DNA of 64,000 nt, from assembly GCF_003986955.1 (NCBI RefSeq), contig NZ_PIPN01000007.1, forward strand, positions 1 to 64,000, in the 5' to 3' direction. The DNA comes from Aliidiomarina sedimenti (GTDB taxonomy: Bacteria > Pseudomonadota > Gammaproteobacteria > Enterobacterales > Alteromonadaceae). The translations under genes were made by a program, and so were the position numbers. Within the stretch, counting starts at the first letter, position 1, and every line of letters begins with the position of its first letter. Positions 47,581 through 57,653 of this stretch are shown here, piece by piece. The notes under the pieces were generated by a model. It did no database searches and was not told the DNA's origin. It was given only the letters and a program-made list of their open reading frames with translations.

Positions 47581-48405
47581 ATGGCTCACTACGCGGTTGG
47601 CGACATCCATGGATGTATTGATGAACTAAAAGCGCTGCTTGATAAAGTGGCCTTCGACCCTGTCACTGACAAGCTCTGGAGTGTCGGCGACCTGGTCGGG
47701 CGTGGACTTCATTCACAGCAGGTTTTACAGTTTGCCGTGGAATTAGGCGATGCCTTTGGCTGCGTGCTGGGCAATCACGATCTGCATTTGCTGGCGGTGT
47801 TGTGTGGTGTGCGCCAGGCCCATCCTAAAGACAATACCGACATGATTCACCAGGGTAAAGAAACTGAGTTCTGGATTGAGTGGTTACGCCAACAGCCTCT
47901 CATGCTGCATCTACCCGCTTCAGACTCTGTTATCGTTCATGCCGGGGTCTACCCGGAGTGGTCACTTGCCCAGGCCCAGACCCTCGCCGATGAGGTAAGT
48001 GCTCAATTGCAGGGTGATGATTATCAAGATTACCTGCAACAGATGTATCACAACGAACCAACGCGCTGGTGCGACAAGCTCACTGGTATCGAACGCTTCC
48101 GTTTCATTGTCAACGCTTTCACCCGCATGCGCTTCTGTCGCCAGGAAGACGATGGGCTGCATTTAGATCTGACCTCAAAACTGTCGCCGCAACAGGCTGA
48201 TGCCGACTTATTACCCTGGTTCAACTTTTATCCACCCTCGCCGATACAAATAATGTTCGGCCACTGGGCAGCACTAAACGGAAAAACCGGACGAGAGGAC
48301 ATTATTGCGCTCGACACGGGCTGTGTATGGGGAAACAAGCTCACACTGCTGAATATCGACCAGCAAAGTTTCGTCACTCAAGCAGCGTTCACGGATGTAA
48401 AGTAG
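47581..48405 (+). CDS. apaH: symmetrical bis(5'-nucleosyl)-tetraphosphatase
   Basis: A 274-residue metallophosphatase that splits Ap4A into two ADP; it also removes Np4 caps from RNA in E. coli. The phosphoesterase motifs GDIHGC (8-13), GDLVGRG and LGNHDLHLLAV are intact, as is GHWA near the C-terminus. Length matches E. coli ApaH (280). It ends the lptD-surA-pdxA-rsmA-apaG-apaH unit. No clear terminator follows; a short inverted repeat lies in the gap before the chemoreceptor gene. Confidence 0.97.
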   Translation: MAHYAVGDIHGCIDELKALLDKVAFDPVTDKLWSVGDLVGRGLHSQQVLQFAVELGDAFGCVLGNHDLHLLAVLCGVRQAHPKDNTDMIHQGKETEFWIEWLRQQPLMLHLPASDSVIVHAGVYPEWSLAQAQTLADEVSAQLQGDDYQDYLQQMYHNEPTRWCDKLTGIERFRFIVNAFTRMRFCRQEDDGLHLDLTSKLSPQQADADLLPWFNFYPPSPIQIMFGHWAALNGKTGREDIIALDTGCVWGNKLTLLNIDQQSFVTQAAFTDVK

Positions 48406-48421
48406 CCGGGCTGCGGTGAAT

Positions 48422-48436
48422 GCAATTTCAAATTGC
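48422..48436. promoter_or_regulatory. 15-base inverted repeat upstream of the chemoreceptor gene
   Basis: GCAATTTCAAATTGC is symmetric around its central C. It lies 66-80 bases before the chemoreceptor start and after apaH, so it may be an operator. There is no run of U for a terminator. Chance cannot be excluded in this AT-rich gap. Confidence 0.3.
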
Positions 48437-48501
48437 TCAAAATTTCGATATAGTGCATTCGTTATAACTATAAATTATCAGGTTGTCGGTAGGAGAATAC
48501 C

Positions 48502-50499
48502 ATGAGGTTAACCGTTGCGGCGCGGGTTATCGGTGGCTTTGCCATCATTACCCTGTTACTGCTTATTATAAGTTTAAGTTCCTTCTTTAGTTTGAAAGGC
48601 ATTGGCGAGTCATCTGAAGAAGTAAGTGACGTTGCGATTCCCTCCTTAATTGGTGTGGCAAATCTGCAAACGGAATTACTACAACTCTCGAACAGCCAGC
48701 TGGAAGCATTTCACAGTCAGCGTCTGGCAACGGTGGAAACCCTGCAAGGTGAATTTACCGAGGCATCGACGGCCGTTGACACTCAACTCGAAGAGCTCGC
48801 TCAACGTTTGAATGCAACTGACCAACGTGATGAGATCGAAATTCTGGAAGCGGATATTCAAAGCTTCACCTCTCAGGTCGGGCAAATCTTCGACTACCAG
48901 ACCCGCTACCTGCGACTTGCTAATACCCGTGACAGCCTGTTGGGCGACATTGAGTTTTCTGCTGACGATGCGGCGATGTCATTGCTTGACCTGACCGATG
49001 TCCAGGGCCTTAGCAACGAGCTTCGCACTCAGGCAGGCCAGCTTGAGAACAGTCTTAATAGCCTTGTGACTCTGGCCTACGACCTGGTAGCCGTTGAAGA
49101 ACAGGGTCGCGCCGAGATTATTCGCAGTGAGATTGAAGTGGCGGTTGATTCAACCCGCGAGCGTTACGAAACACTTACCGGGCTTTCTGATCATGCCCTG
49201 CTAGCTGACGTGGGTGATTACATTGACACCGCAGCCAACAGTCTGAGCGACAGCGATGATTCATTGGTTGCCGTCGTGTTCGAGCGACTGCAGGCCCGCG
49301 AAGACGCGCAAGCGTTGCTAGGGACCAATAATCAGCTGATGGATGTGATCCTGACCGAAATGGCCGATCTACAGGGCCAGGTACAACAGGTCGCTGATAG
49401 CGCTCAAATGGACGCAGGCAACGCGATTACCCGCAGTGGCTGGCTGAATGCTGTGCTAACTATTCTGTCGATCGCACTTGCGGTGATCATTGCGTTTGTC
49501 ACAGTGCGCTCAATTAGCCGCCCACTGGGCCGGGTTAATGACATGCTCAATACACTGGCCAACGGTGACCTGACCGGACGTCTCGATGACAGTGCAAATG
49601 ACGAGTTTGGTGAGCTTTCCGGTAACATCAATAAACTTATCTTTAACCTGCGTGAGCTGATTGAAGGCATTGCAGACCGTGCTACACAACTGGCAACCGC
49701 AGCTGAAGAGTCCTCCAGTGTTTCTGCCGATTCACGGAACTCGATTCAGGAGCAGCGCAGTCAGGTTGAACAGGTAGCAACCGCGACTCAGGAAATGAGC
49801 AGCACCTCGACAGAAATGGCGAACGGCGCAACTCAGGCACTGAATGAAATCCAGCATTCGGATGAAGAAGCGAAACGTGTCCGTGTTATCTCGGATGAAA
49901 ACAAACGCACCATCGAAGAGTTAGCGCGCGAAATCCAGAACGCCTCGGACGTCATCAACCAATTGTCGGAAAACAGCTCCAACATTGGCGGCATTCTTGA
50001 CGTGATTCGCGGTATCGCCGAACAGACCAACCTACTGGCTCTGAACGCAGCGATCGAAGCAGCCCGGGCGGGCGAACAAGGTCGCGGCTTCGCCGTTGTA
50101 GCCGATGAAGTTCGCACCCTGGCCAGCCGGACCCAGCAGTCAACTGAAGAAATTCAGGATATGATTGAACGTCTGCAGAACGATTCAAACCGTGCGGTTA
50201 CCGTGATGGAACGTGGTCGAGCCCAGGCTGAGACCTGTGTAACCCAGGCTGACGAAGCCTCTGTTGCGCTGCAGGCCATTACTGAGTCAGTGCACCAGGC
50301 ATCTGACAGCAGTACCGCCATTGCCACCGCAGCAGAACAACAAAGTGCTACTGCGCAGGATATCAGCGAGAAGCTGGAAGCCATTGTGGCTATTGCTGAG
50401 CAGGCTGAATCTGGCGCTCGCCAGACGGCCGAAGCCAGTGACGAAGTGGCTAAACTGTCTGCCGAAATGCAGGACAGCGTGAAGAGCTTCCGCTTGTAA
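48502..50499 (+). CDS. methyl-accepting chemotaxis protein
   Basis: A 665-residue chemoreceptor. Membrane span 1 lies at about 8-31, a helical periplasmic sensor domain at about 32-312, span 2 at about 313-336, HAMP at about 337-390 ([22 protein letters not shown]), and a signalling domain to the C-terminus with the hairpin tip [20 protein letters not shown] and [15 protein letters not shown]. It has no C-terminal NWETF-like pentapeptide for CheR/CheB docking. The ligand is unknown; the sensor is a four-helix-type region rich in Leu, Gln and Glu. It stands alone, with its own promoter gap and a terminator. Confidence 0.95.
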   Translation: MRLTVAARVIGGFAIITLLLLIISLSSFFSLKGIGESSEEVSDVAIPSLIGVANLQTELLQLSNSQLEAFHSQRLATVETLQGEFTEASTAVDTQLEELAQRLNATDQRDEIEILEADIQSFTSQVGQIFDYQTRYLRLANTRDSLLGDIEFSADDAAMSLLDLTDVQGLSNELRTQAGQLENSLNSLVTLAYDLVAVEEQGRAEIIRSEIEVAVDSTRERYETLTGLSDHALLADVGDYIDTAANSLSDSDDSLVAVVFERLQAREDAQALLGTNNQLMDVILTEMADLQGQVQQVADSAQMDAGNAITRSGWLNAVLTILSIALAVIIAFVTVRSISRPLGRVNDMLNTLANGDLTGRLDDSANDEFGELSGNINKLIFNLRELIEGIADRATQLATAAEESSSVSADSRNSIQEQRSQVEQVATATQEMSSTSTEMANGATQALNEIQHSDEEAKRVRVISDENKRTIEELAREIQNASDVINQLSENSSNIGGILDVIRGIAEQTNLLALNAAIEAARAGEQGRGFAVVADEVRTLASRTQQSTEEIQDMIERLQNDSNRAVTVMERGRAQAETCVTQADEASVALQAITESVHQASDSSTAIATAAEQQSATAQDISEKLEAIVAIAEQAESGARQTAEASDEVAKLSAEMQDSVKSFRL

Positions 50500-50516
50500 G
50501 CTACGTAAACACGATC

Positions 50517-50552
50517 AAAAAAGGCGTCTGAATATATCAGACGCCTTTTTTA
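50517..50552. terminator. bidirectional terminator between the chemoreceptor gene and tyrS
   Basis: AAAAAAGGCGTCTGA pairs with TCAGACGCCTTTTTT around a five-base loop, with U runs on both strands. It serves the converging genes ending at 50499 and 50572. Confidence 0.95.
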
Positions 50553-50571
50553 TTGCCCTACACCAAGCTAG

Positions 50572-51768
50572 TTAGTTCAGTGTGATGCGGGCGAACTTAC
50601 GTTTTCCTACCTGATACACTGCAGTACTACCACGCTGGCATTGATGTTTACTGTCAGTCACCTTGTCACCGTCCAGTTTTACCGCGCCCTGCTTAACCAT
50701 ACGCATCGCTTCTGAGGTTGAAGATACCAGGCCGGCTTCCTTCAGTACGCTTGCGATACCAAGTTGGGCGTCGTCCAGCTGCAGGCTGTGTTCCGGCATT
50801 TCATCCGGGATCGCATTCTTCTGGAAGCGCTGAATAAAATCCTGCTCGGCACCGTCGGCAGCGGCCTTATCATGAAACCGCTCGATTAGCTCTTTAGCCA
50901 GTTCGATTTTGATATCACGTGGGTTCTCGCCGTTTTCTACCCGCGCTTTTAGCTGGGCTAAATCATCCTCTGAGCGGAAGCTCAATAACTCAAAATAACG
51001 CCACATCAGTTCGTCTGAGACCGACATCACCTTACCAAACATATCGTTTGGCGCATCGGTAATACCTATGTAGTTGCCCAGTGACTTAGACATTTTTTGC
51101 ACGCCATCGAGTCCTTCAAGCAACGGTACTGTAATCACCGTTTGTGGCGTTTGACCGTTTTCTTTTTGCAGCTCACGGCCCATCAATAAATTGAAGCGCT
51201 GGTCAGTACCACCCATCTCAATGTCAGCTTTCAGCGCAACCGAATCCCAGCCCTGGATAAGTGGGTACAGAAACTCGTGAATGGCAATCGGCTGACCACC
51301 CTGATAACGCTTCTTAAAGTCGTCGCGTTCGAGCATACGGGCGACCGTGGAACTGGCTGCCAGTTTAATCAGTCCTGCGGCGCCAAGCTCATTCATCCAT
51401 TCACTATTGAAACGAACTTCAGTTTTTTCTGCATCGAGAATTTTAAATATTTGCTCTTTATAGGTCTGCGCATTGGCCAGCACATCATCCCGGGAGAGTG
51501 GTTTCCGGGTCACATTTTTGCCCGTCGGATCACCTATCATGCCGGTAAAATCACCGATCAGAAAGACCACGTTATGGCCCATGTCCTGAAGTATTTTTAG
51601 CTTATTAATCAATACAGTGTGGCCCAAATGCAGGTCCGGCGCGGTGGGGTCGAAGCCAGCTTTGACGGTCAATGTCTTACCGCTGCTGAGCTTCTTCTCA
51701 AGCTCATCCGCCAATAGAACTTCATCTACTCCGCGCAGTAATTCCGCGACTCCTGGCTTACCGTTCAT
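50572..51768 (-). CDS. tyrS: tyrosyl-tRNA synthetase
   Basis: A 398-residue class I synthetase that charges tRNA-Tyr. The HIGH motif appears as [11 protein letters not shown], the KMSKS loop as [11 protein letters not shown], and [16 protein letters not shown] lines the tyrosine site. The last ~60 residues form an S4 RNA-binding domain ([19 protein letters not shown]). It belongs to the shorter TyrRS type found in Haemophilus and many marine gammaproteobacteria, not the 424-residue E. coli type. It is divergent from mepM, as in Pseudomonas and relatives. Confidence 0.97.
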   Translation of the reverse strand: MNGKPGVAELLRGVDEVLLADELEKKLSSGKTLTVKAGFDPTAPDLHLGHTVLINKLKILQDMGHNVVFLIGDFTGMIGDPTGKNVTRKPLSRDDVLANAQTYKEQIFKILDAEKTEVRFNSEWMNELGAAGLIKLAASSTVARMLERDDFKKRYQGGQPIAIHEFLYPLIQGWDSVALKADIEMGGTDQRFNLLMGRELQKENGQTPQTVITVPLLEGLDGVQKMSKSLGNYIGITDAPNDMFGKVMSVSDELMWRYFELLSFRSEDDLAQLKARVENGENPRDIKIELAKELIERFHDKAAADGAEQDFIQRFQKNAIPDEMPEHSLQLDDAQLGIASVLKEAGLVSSTSEAMRMVKQGAVKLDGDKVTDSKHQCQRGSTAVYQVGKRKFARITLN

Positions 51769-52021
51769 TTACTTTCCTCGCCCTGAAATTCGTTTGAAGG
51801 TCGCATTCTACTTGATTTTTGTTGAGCTTTTAAGCATTCTGGCAAGCATATACAGATACTGCTCGATGTTTGCACAGTTACAATGTTACAATGCAACTTT
51901 GCATGCCTCGTGCAGTCTGACAAGTTCGGCCTGATACGGACAGTCTTCTGTAGTGTTCAGGCTGACAATAATGCTAACGATAATTAAGTGCGCTAAATAC
52001 AGGTAGTTCAAGGGTCATCTC

Positions 52022-53329
52022 ATGACACAATTTATTCATCATCTGCCGCGACAACATAAAGTGGTCATCGCGCTCATCCTGGGTGCGTTGCTGTTGCTTG
52101 CCTTGCTGCCGTCTGAAAAGGCGAGCGCATCGCGTAACACCTCCAGTGCAGAAGAGCTTGAGCTCGGTAAGCGTTACGCTCTTGAATTGCATGTGGCGGC
52201 CCTTGAAGCTGAAGATAATGAATTACTGGATAACCTTGAATGGCAGAGCTACCAGGTTCGCTCCGGCGATAGCCTGGCGCGCATTTTCCAGCGCCTCGAT
52301 TTTTCCGCCCAACAGCTGCACCGCGTAACGCAGGCAGAAGATGCCAGCCTGTTGCAGCGTATTCACCCGGGCGATGCCCTGCATGTTGGTCGTAACTCAG
52401 ACGGCGAATTAGTTCAGCTAACGTACGAACTGAATGACATGGAAACACTGCTGATTACCTTGATGGAAGACGGCAGCTACGCGAGTCAACGTGACCTGAG
52501 AGAGGTCGAAGTCCGCTACGGTTTTGCCAATGCAACGATTTCCAGCAGTTTCTGGAATGCAGGGGTTCAGGCAGGTTTAACCCAGGCTCAGATCATGAAC
52601 CTTGCAGAGCTATTCGGCTGGGACGTGGATTTCGTCATGGATATCCGCCCCGGCGATCATTTCAGCGTCATTTTTGAAGAGCGTTTTATAGATGGTGAAT
52701 TCATTGGCACCGGCAGTATCGTCGCCGCTGAATTCTCCAACCAGGGCGACTCCTTCCAGGCGATTCGCCATGACAATGGTAATTACTACAAGCCTGACGG
52801 CCGCAATATGCGCCAGGCATTCCTCCGCGCACCCGTCGCATTCAATCGGGTAAGTTCAGATTTTAATCCTCGCCGCGTGCATCCGGTAACTGGTCAGGTT
52901 CGTCCGCACAATGGTATTGATTATGCCGCAGCCACAGGCACCCCCGTTATGGCAGCCGGCGATGGTCGCGTCGTTGAAAGTGGTTACAATAACCTCAATG
53001 GTAACTACGTTTTCATTCAGCATGGCGAACGCTACGTCACCAAATACCTTCACCTTAACCGTCGTGATGTACAGCGCGGAGCCCGGGTTCGCCAGGGACA
53101 GCGTATCGGTACAGTTGGCGCTACCGGACGGGTAACTGGTGCCCACCTGCATTATGAATTCTTAGTCAATGGTGTCCATCGCAACCCGCGTACGGTCGAC
53201 CTGCCAGCCGCCGAATCACTGCCGCGCAGCGAAATGGCCCAGTTCAACGTAATCGTTGAGGAACGCCTGGCACAACTGGAAAGCCAACGCCGCGTCATGG
53301 TGGCGATGAACGACAACGACGAGCTATAG
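52022..53329 (+). CDS. mepM: peptidoglycan DD-endopeptidase, M23 family (MepM-like)
   Basis: A 435-residue envelope protein with one N-terminal membrane span (about 13-30), a LysM/OapA-like region (YQVRSGDSLARIFQRLDFS, about 76-120), and a C-terminal LytM/M23 zinc peptidase domain. Zinc ligands are visible: H296 and D300 in RPHNGIDYAA, and H377 in AHLHYEF, with H375 next to it as catalytic. MepM cuts D-Ala-mDAP crosslinks so that new glycan strands can be inserted. anmK follows after six bases. The tyrS|mepM-anmK layout is common in gammaproteobacteria. The gene name is by family, not tested. Confidence 0.9.
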   Translation: MTQFIHHLPRQHKVVIALILGALLLLALLPSEKASASRNTSSAEELELGKRYALELHVAALEAEDNELLDNLEWQSYQVRSGDSLARIFQRLDFSAQQLHRVTQAEDASLLQRIHPGDALHVGRNSDGELVQLTYELNDMETLLITLMEDGSYASQRDLREVEVRYGFANATISSSFWNAGVQAGLTQAQIMNLAELFGWDVDFVMDIRPGDHFSVIFEERFIDGEFIGTGSIVAAEFSNQGDSFQAIRHDNGNYYKPDGRNMRQAFLRAPVAFNRVSSDFNPRRVHPVTGQVRPHNGIDYAAATGTPVMAAGDGRVVESGYNNLNGNYVFIQHGERYVTKYLHLNRRDVQRGARVRQGQRIGTVGATGRVTGAHLHYEFLVNGVHRNPRTVDLPAAESLPRSEMAQFNVIVEERLAQLESQRRVMVAMNDNDEL

Positions 53330-53335
53330 CAAACG

Positions 53336-54445
53336 ATGTCAGATTTTTACCTTGGCCTGATGTCGGGCACCAGTCTGGATGGACTCGACATAGCCTTGTG
53401 TGAAATCGATGAAAATGGCCATACCAGACTGGTCAAGAGCCATTCAGCCCCGCTCCCTTTAACGCTAAGAACACACCTCCAGGCATTGACCCAGCCCGCC
53501 ACTGACGAACTTAATATCTACGCCTCCTGTGACCGCGAGTTCGCTGCTTTCTGCGCCCAGCATATTCTTCATTTCCTTCGTCAGGCTGACGTCCCTGCTT
53601 CCCGTATCCGCGCGATTGGTAGTCATGGCCAGACCGTTCGCCATATGCCAGTAGCAACCCCGGCCTATACCCTTCAGCTGGGCTGTGCGTCGACGCTGGC
53701 GAGCTTAACAGGTATTGATGTGGTAGCGGACTTCAGACGTAAGGATATAGCACTGGGGGGCCAGGGAGCGCCTCTGGCGCCAGCCTTTCATAAGGCCATG
53801 CTGGGTGGTGATGCTCTCTCGCGGGCGGTGCTCAATATTGGTGGCATTGCCAATTTGACGTTATTTACTGAGGATAAGCAAACGCTTGGTTTTGACACCG
53901 GCCCGGGCAATTGCCTGCTCGACGCCTGGTACACCAGGCAGCACCCGCTGCAGGGGCGCTATTTTGACCAAGAGGGTGACTTTGCTCAGTCAGGACAGAT
54001 TAATCAGGCATTCCTTGAACGTATGCTGGAAGACCCTTACTTTCGCCAGCCAGCCCCAAAAAGCACCGGCAGAGAGTACTTCCACCTCGACTGGGTAGAG
54101 CAGAACCTTGCCGCAGAGGATCTCGACCCGGCCGACATACAGCGAACCCTGCTTGAATTGACCGCGGTTACGATTGGTGACCCATTGCGCAATTACGCGC
54201 TACGCGAATGTTTCGTTTGTGGCGGCGGCGTGCACAACAGTGCATTGCTGGATCGGCTTAAAGCGCTTAGTCCCGAGGTGACGTTTGCCTCCACTGCAGA
54301 GCTTGGAATTGAACCAGACTGGGTGGAAGCCATGGCGTTTGCCTGGTTAGCCTGGAGCCACATCGAGAAACGCCCGTCCAACCTACCGGAAGTGACGGGC
54401 GCTACACGAGCCGCCATACTCGGCGGCTATTTCCCAGCGAATTAA
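53336..54445 (+). CDS. anmK: anhydro-N-acetylmuramic acid kinase
   Basis: A 369-residue kinase of the hexokinase-like ASKHA fold. It cleaves the 1,6-anhydro ring of anhydro-MurNAc and phosphorylates it to MurNAc-6-phosphate in peptidoglycan recycling. Motifs are GLMSGTSLDGLDIAL (phosphate 1), IGSHGQTVRH, NIGGIANLTL and DTGPGNCLLDAW. Length equals E. coli AnmK (369). With AmgK and MurU in the same window, salvage to UDP-MurNAc also needs a MurNAc-6-phosphate phosphatase (MupP in Pseudomonas), which is not in this window. Its stop overlaps that of the convergent pepQ. Confidence 0.96.
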   Translation: MSDFYLGLMSGTSLDGLDIALCEIDENGHTRLVKSHSAPLPLTLRTHLQALTQPATDELNIYASCDREFAAFCAQHILHFLRQADVPASRIRAIGSHGQTVRHMPVATPAYTLQLGCASTLASLTGIDVVADFRRKDIALGGQGAPLAPAFHKAMLGGDALSRAVLNIGGIANLTLFTEDKQTLGFDTGPGNCLLDAWYTRQHPLQGRYFDQEGDFAQSGQINQAFLERMLEDPYFRQPAPKSTGREYFHLDWVEQNLAAEDLDPADIQRTLLELTAVTIGDPLRNYALRECFVCGGGVHNSALLDRLKALSPEVTFASTAELGIEPDWVEAMAFAWLAWSHIEKRPSNLPEVTGATRAAILGGYFPAN

Positions 54446-55755
54446 AATTTACTTACCTTAGCAAATGCATCACGGGTGATATTCTCCACCCCGTCATTTG
54501 TAACGTGCACACTGTCTTCGATACGAACACCACCATAAGGCCGCAGTTCAGCGATCCGCGCCCAGTTGAAGTCATCATTGCCGTCAAACTCTTCCAGCAA
54601 CTGATCAACCACATACAAGCCAGGTTCAATGGTAAAGACCTGACCCGGTTCAATGTTACGCAACAAACGCAGGAATGGATGGCGCCCGTCACGCTCATAA
54701 GCATCACCCTGAGCGGACTTGAGGAAACCACCAACATCATGCACCTGGAGGCCAATGTAGTGGCCTAAGCCGTGCGGGAAAAATGCATTGGTGTAGCCGC
54801 GCTCGTACACTTCCTCGGGGCTAATCTTAAAGAAGCCAAAGTCGACCAGAATAGTTGCAACCATGTGATGCATGCGAACATGCAGATCGTAATACGAAAC
54901 ACCAGGACGGATGGCCTCAATAATGGCCTGCTCGGCTTTATCCATTGCCTCCACCAGTTCCTGGTAGAAACCACTTTTCTGCGCCGCATAGGTACGGGTG
55001 ATATCGGCACAATAGCCGTTGTACAGAGCGCCAGCATCAATCAGAAAGGAACGCGACTCGGAGGGAGCGCTGCGGTCGTACACATCATAATGCAAAATGG
55101 CCGAGTGCTCATTCAAGGCAATAATCGAGTTATAGGGCACTTCCTGCTCACGGAAATTAATGGCGCTCAGATACGCATGCTGGATCTCAATTTCACTCGC
55201 GCCGGCATAAAATGCATCACGTGCAGCGACATGCGCTTGCGCTGCGAGGCCATTTGCTTTGCGCAGGTTTTCCAGTTCCCATTCAGTTTTTTCCGCCCGC
55301 TGATAATGCAGATGATCAATCAATGCCTTGGGGTTTATCTGACCCAGCTGCCAACTGGTCATGGGTTCGAACTGCTCGCCCAAATACGCCGTTTTCGCCA
55401 GCTCGTCGCCCAAATCTGAACGCACCTGAGCCAGATTATCGACGACTTTCAGCTCCATATGATCCTGCCATTCGGCCGGCGCAATGTTGACGGGTGCATG
55501 CCAGAAATCCTTCGCTTTATACAGATACACCACTGGCTTGCAGCCAGCTTTATAAAAGATAAAACTCTTCGGACTTTCAGTGACAGGGAGCCAGTATTTA
55601 AACAACGGGTTGACCCGGAACGGGTACGGATTGTCGTCCAGAAAGGCTATCTGCGATTGACCTGAATAGATCAGCACACTGTCAAAACCTGTGGCCTGCA
55701 GCGCTTCGTCAAAGCGGGACTGCACCGTGCTGATGTGGTTCGCATAACTACCCAT
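54442..55755 (-). CDS. pepQ: Xaa-Pro dipeptidase
   Basis: A 437-residue M24 metallopeptidase (prolidase) that hydrolyses dipeptides with C-terminal proline and can also hydrolyse organophosphates. The two-metal site is visible in IDAGALYNGYCADITRTY (two Asp), HGLGHYIGLQVHDVGG (His), and FTIEPGLYV and GGVRIEDSV (Glu). Length matches E. coli PepQ (443). The start at 55755 has GAGGTGATT upstream; an earlier start at 55797 would extend into the neighbouring terminator. Its stop codon shares bases with the anmK stop. Confidence 0.96.
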   Translation of the reverse strand: MGSYANHISTVQSRFDEALQATGFDSVLIYSGQSQIAFLDDNPYPFRVNPLFKYWLPVTESPKSFIFYKAGCKPVVYLYKAKDFWHAPVNIAPAEWQDHMELKVVDNLAQVRSDLGDELAKTAYLGEQFEPMTSWQLGQINPKALIDHLHYQRAEKTEWELENLRKANGLAAQAHVAARDAFYAGASEIEIQHAYLSAINFREQEVPYNSIIALNEHSAILHYDVYDRSAPSESRSFLIDAGALYNGYCADITRTYAAQKSGFYQELVEAMDKAEQAIIEAIRPGVSYYDLHVRMHHMVATILVDFGFFKISPEEVYERGYTNAFFPHGLGHYIGLQVHDVGGFLKSAQGDAYERDGRHPFLRLLRNIEPGQVFTIEPGLYVVDQLLEEFDGNDDFNWARIAELRPYGGVRIEDSVHVTNDGVENITRDAFAKVSKF

Positions 55756-55793
55756 AATCACCTCAATTACGATCAAAAAGAGCCCAGAGTTTA

Positions 55794-55828
55794 ACAAAAA
55801 AAAGGGCGACCTGCATGGTCGCCCTTTT
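55794..55828 (-). terminator. rho-independent terminator of the DUF3718 gene
   Basis: AAAGGGCGAC/GTCGCCCTTT with a seven-base loop is followed on the minus strand by eight U. It lies 22 bases past the stop codon at 55850 and separates the gene from pepQ. Confidence 0.92.
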
Positions 55829-55849
55829 TCTGTTTATTCGTTTGCTGGC

Positions 55850-56233
55850 TTATTCACCCAGACGTGAACGCACCGCATCAACCACCGCGGAAGAGCCATA
55901 ACCTGATGATTCTGCCCAGTTCAGCATGGTTTCACCATTCACGGTATCTTCTTCAATCGCGCTGGCTGGTAACTGACGAGTGATCATTTCACCAACCTGA
56001 GCAGCTTCAGCGGTAATCGCAAACTGCAGCATGCTGTAGCCATTGCAACGTACGCCAGAGTAGATATTGCGCAAACGCATATTGTGGTTGCTAAGAATGG
56101 TACGCAGGCGCTGACGGTCATCAGCACTGATTGCGGTACAAATACCTTCGGCTACCTGATTGGCTGAGGCAGTTTGAATCGACGTACCCATCACTAAACC
56201 ACAAACGATTGTTGCTAACGCTAACTTTTTCAT
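55850..56233 (-). CDS. exported DUF3718 family protein
   Basis: A 127-residue protein with signal peptide MKKLALATIVCGLVMGTSIQTASA. The mature part carries two cysteines (in EGICTAI and VRCNGYSML), probably forming a disulfide, and the RLRNIYSGVRCNGYSMLQFA stretch typical of DUF3718, a family of small periplasmic proteins in Vibrio, Shewanella and relatives, of unknown function. The start at 56233 has TAGGAG upstream. It is a single-gene unit with its own terminator; 276 bases separate it from erpA, where I see no gene. Confidence 0.8.
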   Translation of the reverse strand: MKKLALATIVCGLVMGTSIQTASANQVAEGICTAISADDRQRLRTILSNHNMRLRNIYSGVRCNGYSMLQFAITAEAAQVGEMITRQLPASAIEEDTVNGETMLNWAESSGYGSSAVVDAVRSRLGE

Positions 56234-56509
56234 CCACAAACTCCTATCTGACGTGCGTTAAATTTTGCGCAATTTTGCCGCAGACAGATTAAAAGGCAAG
56301 CAATTTCGTGTACTTTTATTGTTAAATGACTGCTGGATTTATGAGCAGGTTTTGTTAACTTTTCTCGCCTTAAAACAACCGCGCCAGCCCTTGTACAGGC
56401 TGGCGTTGTGCAGGATTTTGTTAACCAGCTAAACATTCCGACTGGTCTGTTGAGTAGATTATTTTTTCTATTAATAGCATTCACTGAGCGCGTTCATGAC
56501 GAACACACT

Positions 56510-56857
56510 TTAAACCGCGAATGAAGCTCCACATCCGCAGGTTGTGGTCGCATTGGGGTTATTGACAAAGAAGCGCGCGCCCTGCAACCCCTCTTCATAG
56601 TCGACCACTCCACCCACCAGATACTGCAGGCTCATAGGATCAACCACCAGGGTTACGCCTTCGCGTTCAATCGACATGTCGTCCGGGTTGACCTCTTCAG
56701 CAAAGGTAAAGCCATACTGAAAGCCCGAACAGCCTCCGCCGGTAACAAAAACACGAAGCTTCAGAGTCTCGTTTTCTTCTTCCTCGATCAGGGTTTTCAC
56801 CCGTTTCGCCGCGGCCTGACTAAATTCAATCGGCAATGCCTGTTCAACACCACTCAT
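56510..56857 (-). CDS. erpA: iron-sulfur cluster insertion protein ErpA
   Basis: A 115-residue A-type carrier that delivers [4Fe-4S] clusters to apoproteins such as IspG. The three cluster ligands C43 (GGGCSGF), C107 and C109 (CGCG) are present. Length matches E. coli ErpA (114). The start at 56857 is preceded by the strong site CAGGAGGT; a longer frame to 56923 overlaps the upstream gene and is rejected. The DUF6776 gene ends 19 bases upstream on the same strand, so the two are likely co-transcribed. Confidence 0.97.
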   Translation of the reverse strand: MSGVEQALPIEFSQAAAKRVKTLIEEEENETLKLRVFVTGGGCSGFQYGFTFAEEVNPDDMSIEREGVTLVVDPMSLQYLVGGVVDYEEGLQGARFFVNNPNATTTCGCGASFAV

Positions 56858-56876
56858 GGCTTCTACCTCCTGACCT

Positions 56877-57596
56877 TTAATTTGATTCGCCTTGCATTGC
56901 GGCGCCCGCATTTGCAAGGTCATTCCAGTTATATTGCTGACTGGTGCGCTGCCCGCCCCGGGTGCGCACGTTAACCTGCACCGTTTCAGGACTTAACCCT
57001 TCGGGCATTTTAAAACTGCCATTGACCCGGGTGAAATAATTCATCGCAAAACTGCCTGTGCCCTCTGCGAGCTGGGCCAGTTCCAGCACATTGTACTCAA
57101 CCCCACGTCCATTGCGACGACCTCGCAGGATAATCGAGTAAGACCCCTGTGCCAGTTGCTGCTGGGCCCGATCCAGCTGGACCAGAATCAAGCGGAAGCG
57201 GAACACGTCACCGCCATCTCCGGTAATCTGCAGCGAGTCAATTTTAACCCCATCCGCATCCAGTTCAGGGGCCATCACCCGCTGATAGAAAGACAGTTCG
57301 CGGCGTACTTCAGAGGTGTGGTCCTGAGCACTACGTAACTCACCCTGCAAGTTCTCGATGGCGACCCGGTCTACATCACGTTCCACCTTTAGTATATTGG
57401 TCTGATACTCCAGATCTTCAATAGTACTCTGCAATCGGGTGATACGGTTTTCGAGGCGTTCCCGCTCTTGTTCAAGAAATTTCAGTCTGGCATTGCCAAT
57501 TTCATACCCGCCCCAGGCGCATAAACCTGCCAGGACAACGACTACTATTGTAAAGCGAAAGCGTCCAAGACGTTGTCGCCAATTCGAAAAACTCAC
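56877..57596 (-). CDS. inner-membrane coiled-coil protein, DUF6776 family
   Basis: A 239-residue protein with one membrane span (about 15-33: [20 protein letters not shown]), a coiled coil (about 38-100, heptads of Leu, Ile and Val with [12 protein letters not shown]), and a C-terminal beta-rich domain (about 110-225). It fits the DUF6776 family, found next to erpA in other gammaproteobacteria. The topology suggests a short cytoplasmic tail and a periplasmic body. Function unknown; the link to iron-sulfur delivery is by position only. Confidence 0.75.
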   Translation of the reverse strand: MSFSNWRQRLGRFRFTIVVVVLAGLCAWGGYEIGNARLKFLEQERERLENRITRLQSTIEDLEYQTNILKVERDVDRVAIENLQGELRSAQDHTSEVRRELSFYQRVMAPELDADGVKIDSLQITGDGGDVFRFRLILVQLDRAQQQLAQGSYSIILRGRRNGRGVEYNVLELAQLAEGTGSFAMNYFTRVNGSFKMPEGLSPETVQVNVRTRGGQRTSQQYNWNDLANAGAAMQGESN

Positions 57597-57653
57597 CTTA
57601 CGACCACCTGTGGTATGCTAATACCCAAACTAAGAAATGACCGAAATAGTAAC

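Noticed and set aside
54772-55419. 215-residue plus-strand frame opposite pepQ
   Set aside because: Antisense shadow of a conserved M24 peptidase; composition and codon pattern follow pepQ.
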